A stretch of DNA of 64,000 nucleotides from Meishania sp964351985 (GCA_964351985.1 CAYGPR010000006.1:57949-121948); one strand, 5' to 3'; shown: positions 1 through 9,798, counted from the first letter of the stretch. Numbers and translations are program-made. Notes: generated by a model from the letters alone, not told the origin.

Positions 1-514
1 CAACAAAGAACAATCGGTTATGCGAACTGGCCGTGTCACGTATCTTATCGATACAATCGACCACGGTATTTAGGGCAGTATCAAAACCTAAGGTAAATGA
101 AGTTCCAAAAATATCATTATCGATGGTTCCAGGAATACCGATTACAGGAAACCCGAATTCTTGGTTAAAGATCATTGCCCCTGTAAAACTGCCGTCACCT
201 CCGATTACAACAAAAGCATCGATTCCTTCGGCTTTCAACTGTTCATAAGCCATTTTTCTCCCTTCGGGCGTCCTAAAATCATCACAGCGGGCAGATTTTA
301 AAATGGTACCGCCCTTATTGATGATATTGTTCACACTTCGGGCATCCATGGGTTTAAAGTCTCCTTCTATCATACCTTGATATCCACGGAAAATGCCAAC
401 ACAATCAACTTTCATATAGGCACAGGTACGTACAACGGAACGAATGGCGGCATTCATACCTGGGGAATCACCACCAGAGGTAAAAACGCCTATCTTTTTT
501 ATTGCTGAAGTCAT
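1..514 (-). CDS. pfkA: 6-phosphofructokinase, 5' part only (runs off window)
   Basis: ATP-dependent phosphofructokinase, which phosphorylates fructose-6-phosphate in glycolysis in the cytoplasm. Translating the reverse strand from the ATG at 514-512 gives 171 codons that run off the left edge. Visible motifs are the nucleotide-binding GGDSPGMNAA (about residues 14-23), GGDGSFTGA, and the catalytic PGTIDNDIFGT loop, all in the order expected for group A PfkA. The C-terminal part, with most of the allosteric site, is outside the window. It lies 160 bp downstream of the tamB-like gene on the same strand and has its own -7 box at 532-539, so separate transcription is likely. Identification is firm; completeness cannot be judged. 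Confidence 0.95.
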   Translation of the reverse strand, partial: MTSAIKKIGVFTSGGDSPGMNAAIRSVVRTCAYMKVDCVGIFRGYQGMIEGDFKPMDARSVNNIINKGGTILKSARCDDFRTPEGRKMAYEQLKAEGIDAFVVIGGDGSFTGAMIFNQEFGFPVIGIPGTIDNDIFGTSFTLGFDTALNTVVDCIDKIRDTASSHNRLFFV

Positions 515-531
515 CAAAAATTTTAAGCTAG

Positions 532-539
532 CAAAATTA
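532..539 (-). promoter_or_regulatory. Bacteroidota -7 box for pfkA
   Basis: TAATTTTG on the minus strand matches the TAnnTTTG consensus exactly and sits 18 bp before the pfkA ATG. I see no convincing -33 TTG at the usual spacing, so this rests on the -7 match and its position. Confidence 0.45.
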
Positions 540-674
540 GGAAACAAAATTGAATTAAAGAATAGTTAAACCCTATAATTCATTGGCTTTTATCATCTCA
601 AACGATTAAGGTAACGTACAAGGATAAAGAAAAGAAATAATCTAACAAATTAAGAGGTTTTAGTGGTAAAAAGG

Positions 675-3600
675 CTAACGCCCTTTTGTCTTTTGAGAAA
701 AAAGAATAAGGCTATCCTTGCCCATTACGGAGGCGGGTGAAGTGGTCGGTTCGGGCACCACGATATCATCTTTTTTTCTATTGGCGAAAATTTTCCGGAA
801 CAATTCCCTAAAGGTATTGAAATCCACCTCGTAAGATAATCCGGCACCTTGGGTGGAGCCCTGACGGTCTGCCAAATATTCTTGGATCTCGCTTTCCCTA
901 CTGAAAAATTTAGCACTCAGTGTGCCCTGCTCATTTAATAGTACTTGAATCTCAAAATCTCCGGCTATGACCGTTTCGCTGGCACCCCCAACGGGAACGC
1001 CAACCTTACCGTTAATCAATACACGATCACTGATCTGGGTCGAAACCGTTACTCCGAGCCTATCGTCCGTCTGAAAATCCTCTATGGTATTGCCTTGCTC
1101 GTAAGAGATGCCCAGATTGAACTTATCATTGTTGCCGCCCAATACTTGATTCAAAATCCCCGAGGCGGATTGCAATAAATTACCGGTCACCGCTTGCTGG
1201 GTCAGCCCGCTTTGATCGCTTACGAAAGAACCCTGAGCCAAAAGAAAAATAGCATTACGCTCTTTTACGGCAGGATCTTGTAATTGATATTCCAATTCGG
1301 ATTGATTGATTGAGTTGTTCCCGGGAAACTCAATGTCAAAACTTATATCAGGATTTTCGAGTTCATTGCCCAGATTGATTACCACATTTGTGGGTATGCT
1401 TCTAGAATAACCCGGATTGGAAAGTAAAGGTGCAGGATTCGCGTTCAGGGAGTATACCGCCTTCATGTTCAACTGTGCCTTTAAGGGGTCACCCAACCAG
1501 TATACACTTCCCCCAGGCTCAACAGTGAAGGTTTTATTAATAATATTGCCAAATTTATAGTTGAATTCGCCTGTAACAACTGCAAACTCGCCATAAATCT
1601 CGAACAGATCTCTGGTGTTTATTCTCATGTTCATCAACCCGACACCTGTACCTTTTAAGGAACTTCCGGTCTTTCTGTCCGTAACGATTTCAACTTCGGC
1701 CTCTGGTGTAATGTCTAAATTGAATTCTAGTTCCAGACCTTCTACCTGATCCAAGACCCTTTGTTCCTCAACCGTCTTTTCATCATTTCTCTCGATAAAA
1801 TTGATAAATTCATAATCGTCTACCGTCGCTACATCACTCAACGGTATTTTTAACGATGTGCCTCTGGCCGTTTCACCGTCAGCCGTAATCGTCAATGCCC
1901 TTGTGGAACCGAATATACGCCCTTGACCTCTTAGAAAGCCCGTACCATAATACAATGATTCTTCTTCAAAATCCGTATTTAGAATTAGCAACCTATCGCC
2001 TTTCGTGTCGATATTTAAGTTCAACGCCCAATCCTTGAAAAAGGAATGCGTAATGGTACCGTCCAAGGTGGCCTTAGTTTTATATGCCACATCATTCAAT
2101 TTTATGTCAACAAATTCAAAGGACTTGTTACTGAGGTTCACGCGTGAGTTCTGCGCAAAACGATAATCTACATTGAGATACGGTACGCCAAGACCTGCAT
2201 TGTCCAAAGTGAGAATACCACTAAAATCCGGATTGTTGATATCGCCCTTAATTCGGGCGCTTCCGTTAAGGTCTCCTCGGATATTTGAAATCACGCCTTC
2301 ACCTAAAGGACTAAAAGGTTCCAGGTCGAAATCGGTGAAATTAGCCAGCAAATCGGCTTCTGGTGATTCGCCTTTATTCAGAATTTTTCCCGCAACGCCA
2401 AATTTTTCCACACCTTTATCCCTGATTTCTGCGTTTACAACAAATTCGGTGAGATCTCGGTTTCCGGCAATACCTATGTTCAAATCTCCCATTCTCATAT
2501 TATTAATGGAGAAATCCTCAATACCCAAATTTGAGGATGGTAGGTAAATTCCATCTTTTTGAAAAACGTTCAAGGTACCGTTTACCTCTCCCTGAAGTTT
2601 TAAACTATCTATGGCCGGAGTAATTTTGTTCAAAGAAACGATCTTAAACTGTAGTTGCAAGTCTTTGAATGTAGAGTCAGCCAATTGGCCGTTCAGCCGA
2701 ATCTGCTCTTGTACATTATTGTTCATTACGATCTCTTGTATAGAAATACTGTCGAGCGTTCGGTTGATAATGACCTTGTTCTTACTATTGCCCTCTTGAT
2801 TCAACACCCAAGTATTGCCCTTGAAACTGACATCGGACTTTTTAAGGCCGATGACCGACTTGTTATCCTCATTGAATGTGTGGTAAAAGTTTAGGTTATA
2901 ACTGTCGTTCAAAGCACTACCGCCTTTAAACTCCGTTCGGAAAAAAAGCGTATCCTTTAAGGTCGTGTTGATTAGGTTGAAATCTTTGACATCGTAATAT
3001 TTTGTTTTTAAATCTCCAACAGAAACAAAGGTGTTGAACAGCGGATTCTTGTTATCGACCCTAACCTCAATGCTATCGGCAGAATTGCCATAGGCCACGA
3101 TGCTTGGGGATTTGAAATTCAGTTTGAAATCTCCTTCATCGGCCACAATGTTGCCTTTGATGAAGGTATTGGGGTCGAATTTGACTTCCGGAAAAAATAC
3201 GTCTACGATTTTATTGTAAATCTTGAAATTAAAGGCCAAAGTCTGACCATCTGAAATAGTAAAAGGTTTATAGTTGGTATATATACTTCCTAACGAGTTC
3301 TGAACCAATTTGCCCAATTCATTGACCTTGAAATTACCTTTCATGTAGCCAGTGATAATGTCAGGTGAATTGATATCAATGGTACGAATGGAATCGTTTT
3401 CAAAGGCGGACGATACTTTAAAATCTTCAAAATAATAGGTATCGTTCTTATTTTGAAAAACAGTCTTGGTAAACTTAATATCTCCAGACAAATTATCAAG
3501 GGTATTGCCGGTGACGTTCATGTTAACATTCCCCTTGAAGATGGAAACACTGTCGTTGATGAAGTTGAGTTTTTTTAAATCGGCATATTCCACCGACGCA

Positions 3601-5099
3601 ATAAAATTAAAATCGTTCCTGTCTTTTCCAAAATCTGCTAGACCTTTGAAATCAAACTTTAGGTTCTCGTCATTGCTGACCAATGTACCGTCAAAAAGCT
3701 GCTCTTTGAGTATACCAGATACTTTAATATTTTTGTACTCATAATTATTGAATACTAAGGAATATACTTCTCCGATAACCTCGGTGTTCAGGGTTTTCTG
3801 AACGAATCCCTTTCCTTCAACATTGAAGTCGAGCGTCGCTTTGCCTACTTTTTTATTCTCTACCAAACTGCCAAGGTCAAAATCGATAAGGGAAAGAAAC
3901 CCCTTATATTCAGCATTATCAATATGATTCACATTGGTCATGTTCAAATCGAAATAACTACTCCCCAAGGCCGTATTCAAGTTGGCCTTGGCATCAACTG
4001 AAGTTTCGGTAACGATAGCTTCGCCCCGAATCGTAAATTGACCTAATTTCTGAAAAGTCGAAGGCAAAGCCTTACCCAAAATATTCGGCAATAATGAACG
4101 GAGTTCATAGTAGCTTGAAGTGACATTTTTCATGTTCGCTTCCAGAATGAACGATTCATCTTTAGAAAATAGATTTTTAAAATTAAAATCGCCCCTTATA
4201 CCCGTATTATCGGATGCCAGAAGAAGGTCATTGGTGTTCAAATCGTTCAAAACCCCACTTATGTTGGAAGAAAAATCTACTTTTTTGCCCCTTCCGAATT
4301 CGTCGTAAAGCAAATTGATTTCATCAAACGCGACCGTCGACTCTTGGAAATCTGCAGTAATATTAACCTTGTTCAGAAAATCGGAAAAATCTTTGCGTTC
4401 GTAGTCGAACACCAGGTTTCCATTTAAGTCGGATTCTGAAGTCTTAATGCGGAGGGAGTCAAATCGCATTTGCTCTTTGGTATACTTAAATCGTGTCGCC
4501 AATTGTTTCACCGCTATGTCCCTTTTACTCAAAAATGACATTTCATCAATATTCGCGGTAACCTCCGGACCAACGATCAGAAAGCTATCGGCTGAAATAT
4601 TCAGGTCTTTGAACTTCAAAATTTCAGGATTCTCGAGATTCTCATCGACATAGGTAAACCTGCTATGGGCCACATCGACATTTGAGGATGAAAAAAAGAA
4701 AGGTGGGGTACCCGGTTTTCTAGGTTGCTTATCGTCGAGCTTGTCAATGAACACCTCAAGATTAGAATTGAGACTATCGGAATAATCCGTTAATTTGAAA
4801 GTCAGGTCGTCAATAGCGATATCGCCAAATTCAAGTTTTCCGCCGGTCAGGTTTTTAAGACTTAGAATCGAAGTGGTCAACTCTTGAATATGAAATAGTG
4901 TATCTTTTCGATAATCCTCGATGTAGACTCCTTCCAAAGAAGTGTCCCATGAAATCAGTGAAACCCTAAGTTTTTCAATATTGATGTTCGTACCGAACTC
5001 CGTATTTATTCGATTTGTGGCATACTGGGCGAATTTAGTCTGCACAACGGGAAGGGAAAGTATCAAAGTACCCAAAACACAGAGCAACACCAACACCAA
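675..5099 (-). CDS. tamB: TamB-like translocation/assembly module protein (DUF490)
   Basis: Very large (about 1474 aa) inner-membrane-anchored periplasmic protein of the TamB/AsmA-like family, which bridges the inner and outer membranes and is implicated in outer-membrane protein or lipid transport. It has an N-terminal hydrophobic segment (about residues 1-20), a long stretch of beta-rich repetitive sequence, and a C-terminal DUF490-type region (about residues 1020-1440) rich in short beta segments such as NLGISYEQG. The start is uncertain. No in-frame ATG precedes the hydrophobic segment; TTG at 5099 is the first recognised start, but the frame stays open back to a stop at 5144-5142 and encodes a basic stretch (SPIKKLRKILVRTL) that looks like a genuine n-region. 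No tamA-like partner is adjacent. It is divergent from tsaD. Confidence 0.85.
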   Translation of the reverse strand: MVLVLLCVLGTLILSLPVVQTKFAQYATNRINTEFGTNINIEKLRVSLISWDTSLEGVYIEDYRKDTLFHIQELTTSILSLKNLTGGKLEFGDIAIDDLTFKLTDYSDSLNSNLEVFIDKLDDKQPRKPGTPPFFFSSSNVDVAHSRFTYVDENLENPEILKFKDLNISADSFLIVGPEVTANIDEMSFLSKRDIAVKQLATRFKYTKEQMRFDSLRIKTSESDLNGNLVFDYERKDFSDFLNKVNITADFQESTVAFDEINLLYDEFGRGKKVDFSSNISGVLNDLNTNDLLLASDNTGIRGDFNFKNLFSKDESFILEANMKNVTSSYYELRSLLPNILGKALPSTFQKLGQFTIRGEAIVTETSVDAKANLNTALGSSYFDLNMTNVNHIDNAEYKGFLSLIDFDLGSLVENKKVGKATLDFNVEGKGFVQKTLNTEVIGEVYSLVFNNYEYKNIKVSGILKEQLFDGTLVSNDENLKFDFKGLADFGKDRNDFNFIASVEYADLKKLNFINDSVSIFKGNVNMNVTGNTLDNLSGDIKFTKTVFQNKNDTYYFEDFKVSSAFENDSIRTIDINSPDIITGYMKGNFKVNELGKLVQNSLGSIYTNYKPFTISDGQTLAFNFKIYNKIVDVFFPEVKFDPNTFIKGNIVADEGDFKLNFKSPSIVAYGNSADSIEVRVDNKNPLFNTFVSVGDLKTKYYDVKDFNLINTTLKDTLFFRTEFKGGSALNDSYNLNFYHTFNEDNKSVIGLKKSDVSFKGNTWVLNQEGNSKNKVIINRTLDSISIQEIVMNNNVQEQIRLNGQLADSTFKDLQLQFKIVSLNKITPAIDSLKLQGEVNGTLNVFQKDGIYLPSSNLGIEDFSINNMRMGDLNIGIAGNRDLTEFVVNAEIRDKGVEKFGVAGKILNKGESPEADLLANFTDFDLEPFSPLGEGVISNIRGDLNGSARIKGDINNPDFSGILTLDNAGLGVPYLNVDYRFAQNSRVNLSNKSFEFVDIKLNDVAYKTKATLDGTITHSFFKDWALNLNIDTKGDRLLILNTDFEEESLYYGTGFLRGQGRIFGSTRALTITADGETARGTSLKIPLSDVATVDDYEFINFIERNDEKTVEEQRVLDQVEGLELEFNLDITPEAEVEIVTDRKTGSSLKGTGVGLMNMRINTRDLFEIYGEFAVVTGEFNYKFGNIINKTFTVEPGGSVYWLGDPLKAQLNMKAVYSLNANPAPLLSNPGYSRSIPTNVVINLGNELENPDISFDIEFPGNNSINQSELEYQLQDPAVKERNAIFLLAQGSFVSDQSGLTQQAVTGNLLQSASGILNQVLGGNNDKFNLGISYEQGNTIEDFQTDDRLGVTVSTQISDRVLINGKVGVPVGGASETVIAGDFEIQVLLNEQGTLSAKFFSRESEIQEYLADRQGSTQGAGLSYEVDFNTFRELFRKIFANRKKDDIVVPEPTTSPASVMGKDSLILFSQKTKGR

Positions 5100-5220
5100 A
5101 AGTGTTCTGACCAGTATTTTCCTGAGTTTTTTGATAGGGCTTTATGTTTTACCTTTATTCGAAGTTATTCAAGACAAAAAGTTTGAATAACTTCGTACTC
5201 CAATTTTTGTTCCAAACCTC

Positions 5221-6243
5221 ATGGTTTCCAAAACTATTTACATTCTGGCCATAGAATCTTCTTGCGACGACACCTCGGCGGCAGTTTTACGTAACGATGA
5301 AGTGCTCAGCAATGTGGTCGCTACCCAAAAAATTCATGAGGAATTCGGGGGTGTTGTACCCGAACTTGCCTCAAGGGCGCACCAACAGAATATCGTTCCG
5401 GTCGTACACCAAGCGTTGACCATAGCAAATATCGACAAAAAACAGTTATCAGCCATAGCGTTTACAAGAGGACCGGGACTCATGGGCTCGTTATTGGTAG
5501 GCACCTCTTTTGCGAAGTCTTTGTCACTTGGTCTAAACATTCCGTTAATCGAGGTAAATCACATGCAGGCTCATATTTTAGCCCATTTTATAAGGGATGG
5601 TAAAACCGAATCTCCAAAATTTCCTTTTTTGGCAATGACGATCAGCGGCGGCCACACCCAAATCGTATTTGTCCATAACTATTTTAATATGGAAATTTTG
5701 GGAGAAACCCTGGATGATGCGGTAGGAGAAGCCTTTGATAAAAGTGCAAAATTATTGGGACTGCCCTATCCTGGAGGCCCTTTGATAGATAAGAATGCGC
5801 AACTTGGCAATCCAATGGCTTTTCCTTTTCCAAAACCTAAAGTTGACGGGCTGAATTTCAGTTTCAGCGGACTGAAAACAAGTATCTTATATTTCATTGA
5901 AAGAGAGACCAAAAAAAACCCTGAATTCATTCAGAAATACCTCAGCGATATCTGTGCCTCCATTCAATATACCATCATTGAAATCTTGATGTCCAAATTA
6001 AGAAAGGCCTCAAAACAAATGGGAGTGACACAAATCGCAATTGGAGGAGGGGTATCTGCAAATTCAGGTATTCGAAAGGCTCTGAAAGAAGGTGAAAATA
6101 AATATGGCTGGACGACGTTTATACCAAAATTCGAATATTGCACCGACAATGCCGCAATGATAGGGATAGTGGCATATTTCAAATTCATCGAAGGTCAATT
6201 TGTTGAACACGACGTAACCGTTAAGGCGCGTTATCAAATATGA
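5221..6243 (+). CDS. tsaD: tRNA N6-threonylcarbamoyladenosine synthase subunit TsaD
   Basis: TsaD transfers the threonylcarbamoyl group from TC-AMP to A37 of ANN-decoding tRNAs, in the cytoplasm with TsaB and TsaE (neither seen in the window). The 340 aa are the normal family length. The N-terminal AIESSCDDTSAAV (residues 10-22), the metal-binding HMQAHILAHF (His114 and His118) and the ASKHA-fold signatures GGHTQIV and GGGVSANSGIR are intact. The ATG at 5221 is followed at once by the conserved beta strand, so the start is secure. It is monocistronic in appearance and divergent from tamB, with 121 bp between the first assigned codons. Confidence 0.97.
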   Translation: MVSKTIYILAIESSCDDTSAAVLRNDEVLSNVVATQKIHEEFGGVVPELASRAHQQNIVPVVHQALTIANIDKKQLSAIAFTRGPGLMGSLLVGTSFAKSLSLGLNIPLIEVNHMQAHILAHFIRDGKTESPKFPFLAMTISGGHTQIVFVHNYFNMEILGETLDDAVGEAFDKSAKLLGLPYPGGPLIDKNAQLGNPMAFPFPKPKVDGLNFSFSGLKTSILYFIERETKKNPEFIQKYLSDICASIQYTIIEILMSKLRKASKQMGVTQIAIGGGVSANSGIRKALKEGENKYGWTTFIPKFEYCTDNAAMIGIVAYFKFIEGQFVEHDVTVKARYQI

Positions 6244-6368
6244 TTTTTATATAATTTTTGAAAAATCGGTCAAAAAAGACTATTTCAAATATATTAGCGT
6301 TACTAAAACTGTACTTGTTCAACTCCCCCGAAAACAAGTATTGATTGCAATTGAAACATATACTGCAC

Positions 6369-7109
6369 ATGTCAGATAAGGTTACCAATCTAAACAAGGA
6401 ATTCTATGCCGAACATATGATGGATAGTACCATCAATCGTCAAGATGTTTGGCCCGAAGAAAAGCTAATGCTTCAGAAATATCTTACCGACACCAAGGGC
6501 TCAGTGGTCGAGGCAGGTGCCGGTGGCGGAAGATTGACCTTCTTTATAGAACAGTTGGGCTTCGAAAATGTTACAGGTTTCGACATCGTTCCTGAAATGA
6601 TGGAATTCGCACAAAAAGAATCCGATAAACGAGGTTCAAACGTGAAGTTCAAGACCGGTGACGCATCGAATCTTGATATTTTTGAGGATGGAACCTTCGA
6701 TTACCTGGTCTATATTCAACAGGTGCTCTGCTTCGTTCCCAAAGAACTTTTTCATAAATCTTTGAAAGAAACCCACCGGGTTGCCAAAAAAGGCAGCACT
6801 ACCCTTTTTACATTTCTAGATTATGATTCAAGAATTTATAATCCGATACTAAGCGGAATAACAAATTTTTTAAGGAAGATGCGCGGTGAGGAAGCATCAA
6901 AATACCATTTACCATGGTTAAAATTGAACGATACCCAATTCAATTGGAAGTTGTTCGCCAAGAACCAACCTAGCGTTTATTGGGTAAGACGCAACGCTAT
7001 TTTAAAAGAATTGGAGCAAGTCGGCTTTTCTATCGTAGAGGTTGAAAACGGGAATAAGGTCCACAAAGACGGTAACAAAGGTGCACTCTATATTGTCTGT
7101 AAAAAATAA
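6369..7109 (+). CDS. class I SAM-dependent methyltransferase
   Basis: 246-aa cytoplasmic methyltransferase of unknown substrate. The SAM-binding motif I is VVEAGAGGGRLTFF (about residues 46-59), followed by the acidic motif II region TGFDIVPEMM and motif III with GDASNLDIF, giving a Rossmann-type Methyltransf_11/25 fold. I chose the ATG at 6369 over a TTG at 6345, because the MSDKVTNLN start gives an ordinary N-terminus and the eight upstream residues look like leader. The substrate cannot be inferred from the neighbours (tsaD and rsmE), although three predicted methyltransferases within 5 kb is noticeable. Confidence 0.8.
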   Translation: MSDKVTNLNKEFYAEHMMDSTINRQDVWPEEKLMLQKYLTDTKGSVVEAGAGGGRLTFFIEQLGFENVTGFDIVPEMMEFAQKESDKRGSNVKFKTGDASNLDIFEDGTFDYLVYIQQVLCFVPKELFHKSLKETHRVAKKGSTTLFTFLDYDSRIYNPILSGITNFLRKMRGEEASKYHLPWLKLNDTQFNWKLFAKNQPSVYWVRRNAILKELEQVGFSIVEVENGNKVHKDGNKGALYIVCKK

Positions 7110-7164
7110 TGCCCTTTCAGTTACTAACCTACGAAAGAATATCCGGTCAAAACTAAATAATACT

Positions 7165-7172
7165 TATTTTTG
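7165..7172 (+). promoter_or_regulatory. -7 box immediately upstream of rsmE
   Basis: TATTTTTG is an exact TAnnTTTG match ending 6 bp before the ATG at 7179. It overlaps the alternative TTG start at 7170, which argues for the ATG and suggests an almost leaderless mRNA. No clear -33 element was seen. Confidence 0.5.
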
Positions 7173-7178
7173 ACCGAT

Positions 7179-7886
7179 ATGCAGCTTTTCTACAATGCGA
7201 CCCTAGATACCAGTATTTCACAGTTCGTTTTCGACGCCGAAGAAAGTCGACATGTCACAAAAGTACTGAGGAAAAAGGAAGGCGACATTTTGCATATCAC
7301 AAATGGAAAAGGGTATATCTTCGAAGCCGAGATTATTGACGCCAATTTAAAGAAGTGTAAAGCGCAGATTGTTTCTACAACAAAAAAACACCCTGAAAGG
7401 TACTGGTTTCATATGGTTGTGGCACCTACAAAAAGTAACGATCGTTTTGAATGGTTTCTTGAAAAAGCCACAGAAATAGGTGTAAATGAGATCACTCCCA
7501 TCATTTGCGATCATTCAGAACGTAAAACCGTAAAACAAGAACGCATTCAAAAAGTGGTGCAGTCGGCCATGAAACAGTCATTGCAGGCATTTTTACCGAA
7601 AGTCAACGATGCCATGACATATGACCAATTTTTGGAAAAACAACATTCCGGACTTCTTTTTATCGCACACTGTGAAGATGACGAGAAGGCTGATCTCAAG
7701 CGTCGGGTCGCAGCTGATACCGATATTACCATACTCATTGGTCCTGAAGGGGATTTTTCTCGCAAAGAAATAAAAATGGCCTATGAAAAAGGATTTGTAC
7801 CTGTCTCTTTGGGTCAAAATCGATTGCGCACAGAAACTGCGGGAATCGTCGCGTGTACCATTGTCAATACCATAAATAACGTTTGA
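7179..7886 (+). CDS. rsmE: 16S rRNA (uracil1498-N3)-methyltransferase
   Basis: RsmE methylates N3 of U1498 in 16S rRNA of the assembled 30S subunit. The 235-aa protein has the N-terminal PUA-like beta barrel (about residues 1-70) and the C-terminal SPOUT knot with the family signatures FLEKATEIGVNEI, IGPEGDFSRKEI and SLGQNRLRTETA, the last forming the SAM-binding trefoil knot. Length and motifs are normal. The ATG at 7179 is preferred to TTG 7170 because the -7 box covers the latter. It is probably transcribed alone; 166 bp follow before the DUF4159 gene. Confidence 0.95.
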   Translation: MQLFYNATLDTSISQFVFDAEESRHVTKVLRKKEGDILHITNGKGYIFEAEIIDANLKKCKAQIVSTTKKHPERYWFHMVVAPTKSNDRFEWFLEKATEIGVNEITPIICDHSERKTVKQERIQKVVQSAMKQSLQAFLPKVNDAMTYDQFLEKQHSGLLFIAHCEDDEKADLKRRVAADTDITILIGPEGDFSRKEIKMAYEKGFVPVSLGQNRLRTETAGIVACTIVNTINNV

Positions 7887-8020
7887 CTTTGGTGTAAGAC
7901 ACCCATTGAATAATATTTTCTCGTGATTCCTTCTTTCCCAAAAAACCTGAGACAAGGCCCAAAAAGGCAATGTCACAAAACTATTGCTAGGTTATAATTA
8001 CTTTTCATTTTGAGAATTGC

Positions 8021-8028
8021 TAAATTTG
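8021..8028 (+). promoter_or_regulatory. -7 box for the DUF4159 gene operon
   Basis: TAAATTTG matches TAnnTTTG exactly, 24 bp before the ATG at 8053. It excludes upstream start codons for that gene, since they would lie in or before the promoter. Confidence 0.45.
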
Positions 8029-8052
8029 TTGATTCCACTAGTACCCTTTACT

Positions 8053-8694
8053 ATGAGAAGGCTTACGTTTGTGTCTGTATTTTTAATGCTTTGGTTTTGC
8101 AACGCTCAGGAAATTGCCATCCTAAAATATAAAGGCGGCGGTGATTGGTATTCCAATCCGACCGCTTTGCCAAATCTGATACGATTTTGTAATGATAACA
8201 TCGGCACTAGAATCAAAGAAAAACCCGAGACCGTTGAAGTTGGCGATATTGTTATTTTTCAATATCCATTTTTACATATGACGGGCCACGGCAATGTAGT
8301 TTTCTCCAATGAAGAAGCTGAAAATCTTAGGACTTATCTATTGTCCGGAGGATTTTTGCACATTGACGACAACTACGGCATGGAGCCCTACTTGCGAAAA
8401 GAATTGTTGAAAGTTTTTCCTGATAAGAAATTGGAAGAACTAGGTGCCGACCACCCTATATTCAAGCAAGAATATTCCTTTCCCGAAGGGTTGCCAAAAA
8501 TCCATGAACATGATGGAAAGCGACCTCAGGCATTAGGTATCTTTCATGAGAACCGGCTTGTTTTATTATTTACCTTCGAATCCGATTTAGGAGATGGTTG
8601 GGAAGACCCCTCCGTCCATAACGACCCTCAAGAAATTCGTGAAAATGCTTTGCAAATGGGAGCTAACATAATAGCATATGCGTTTAAACTATAG
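8053..8694 (+). CDS. DUF4159 domain-containing exported protein
   Basis: 213-aa protein with a Sec signal peptide (residues 1 to about 18, ending near CNAQE) and a single DUF4159 domain. Visible conserved stretches are KYKGGGDWYSNPTALPNL near the N-terminus, YPFLHMTGHGN in the middle and GGFLHIDDNYGMEP further on. DUF4159 is a domain of unknown function with a glutamine-amidotransferase-like look, often found near MoxR/DUF58 gene clusters, but none is present here. The ATG at 8053 opens directly on the signal peptide and follows a -7 box. It is 3 bp upstream of the AI-2E family transporter gene, so the two are probably one operon together with the methyltransferase after that. Function unknown. 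Confidence 0.8.
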   Translation: MRRLTFVSVFLMLWFCNAQEIAILKYKGGGDWYSNPTALPNLIRFCNDNIGTRIKEKPETVEVGDIVIFQYPFLHMTGHGNVVFSNEEAENLRTYLLSGGFLHIDDNYGMEPYLRKELLKVFPDKKLEELGADHPIFKQEYSFPEGLPKIHEHDGKRPQALGIFHENRLVLLFTFESDLGDGWEDPSVHNDPQEIRENALQMGANIIAYAFKL

Positions 8695-8697
8695 GCA

Positions 8698-9798
8698 ATG
8701 ACTTCAAAAACCATAGCGAATGGCATTCTACGGGCCATCGGCATCATAGTTGCAATAGCGCTATTATTTTATTTTTTGTACAAGATTCAATCTGTTCTTG
8801 CCTATTTGGCCATAGCAGCTGTTATTGCGCTAATCGGTAGGCCCCTGGTACTTTTTTTAAGGAGAAGGGCGAAATTTCCGAACACTTTGGCCGTAGTAGT
8901 AACCATGGTATTGATGGTAGGTGTTCTTGTTGGCATTGTCGCATTGTTCGTACCGCTATTGTCAGAACAGGGTAAAAACCTATCCTTATTGAATATCGAC
9001 GAGCTTCAGAAAAATTTAAATTCACTATATCGTGAAATTACAGATTACTTCGGCGCCTCGCCTGAAGTCGTAAAAGAAGTGATTAAAGAGACCGACCTAG
9101 AAAAAAACATCTTGGAAGGCCTCGATATAGGTTTCATTCCCAATTTTTTGAATTCCTTCTTAAATGTATTGAGCACAGCAAGTATAGGTCTGTTTTCGGT
9201 ACTTTTCATATCCTTTTTCTTTCTCAAGGATAGTAAATTGTTTCAACGGGGCATTTTGACTTTTGTTCCAAGAAATAAGGAAGGTGGCACCGTCAATTCT
9301 ATCGATAAGATCAATAACTTGCTTTCTAGGTATTTCGTGGGGCTTCTACTGCAGATTTTTATCCTCTTTGTAATCTACACCGCAGTTTTACTTATCGTAG
9401 GGATAGAAAATGCAATTGTAATCGCTTTTTTATGTGCCCTCTTCAATATCATACCGTATATCGGACCGATTATTGGTGGCGTCGTTATGATCGTGCTCAC
9501 CATGACCAGTAATTTAGGTATGGATTTTAGTTCTGTAATTCTCCCCAAAACGGGCTATGTTTTGATTGGTTTGACCATCGGACAATTGGTCGACAATTTC
9601 TTCTCACAACCCTTTATTTTTTCAAATAGTGTAAAATCCCATCCACTTGAAATCTTCTTGGTCATCATCATCGCGGGATTACTTTTTGGAGTCGTCGGAA
9701 TGATTGTTGCCGTACCCGGCTATACGGTTATTAAGGTAATTTTAAAGGAATTTTTTGCCGAGAACAAGTTTGTACAGAACATAACAGAAAAATTATAG
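8698..9798 (+). CDS. AI-2E family (PerM/TqsA-like) membrane transporter
   Basis: 366-aa polytopic inner-membrane protein of the AI-2 exporter/PerM superfamily. Hydrophobic segments lie at about residues 12-30, 33-50, 60-85, 155-175, 210-235, 238-275 and 310-345, with the soluble loop between the third and fourth typical of the family. The conserved late motif around CALFNIIPYIGPIIGG is clear. Members export small molecules or ions; the substrate here cannot be told from sequence, and AI-2 itself is not implied. Its start is 3 bp after the DUF4159 stop, and the next gene begins 7 bp after its own stop. Confidence 0.85.
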   Translation: MTSKTIANGILRAIGIIVAIALLFYFLYKIQSVLAYLAIAAVIALIGRPLVLFLRRRAKFPNTLAVVVTMVLMVGVLVGIVALFVPLLSEQGKNLSLLNIDELQKNLNSLYREITDYFGASPEVVKEVIKETDLEKNILEGLDIGFIPNFLNSFLNVLSTASIGLFSVLFISFFFLKDSKLFQRGILTFVPRNKEGGTVNSIDKINNLLSRYFVGLLLQIFILFVIYTAVLLIVGIENAIVIAFLCALFNIIPYIGPIIGGVVMIVLTMTSNLGMDFSSVILPKTGYVLIGLTIGQLVDNFFSQPFIFSNSVKSHPLEIFLVIIIAGLLFGVVGMIVAVPGYTVIKVILKEFFAENKFVQNITEKL

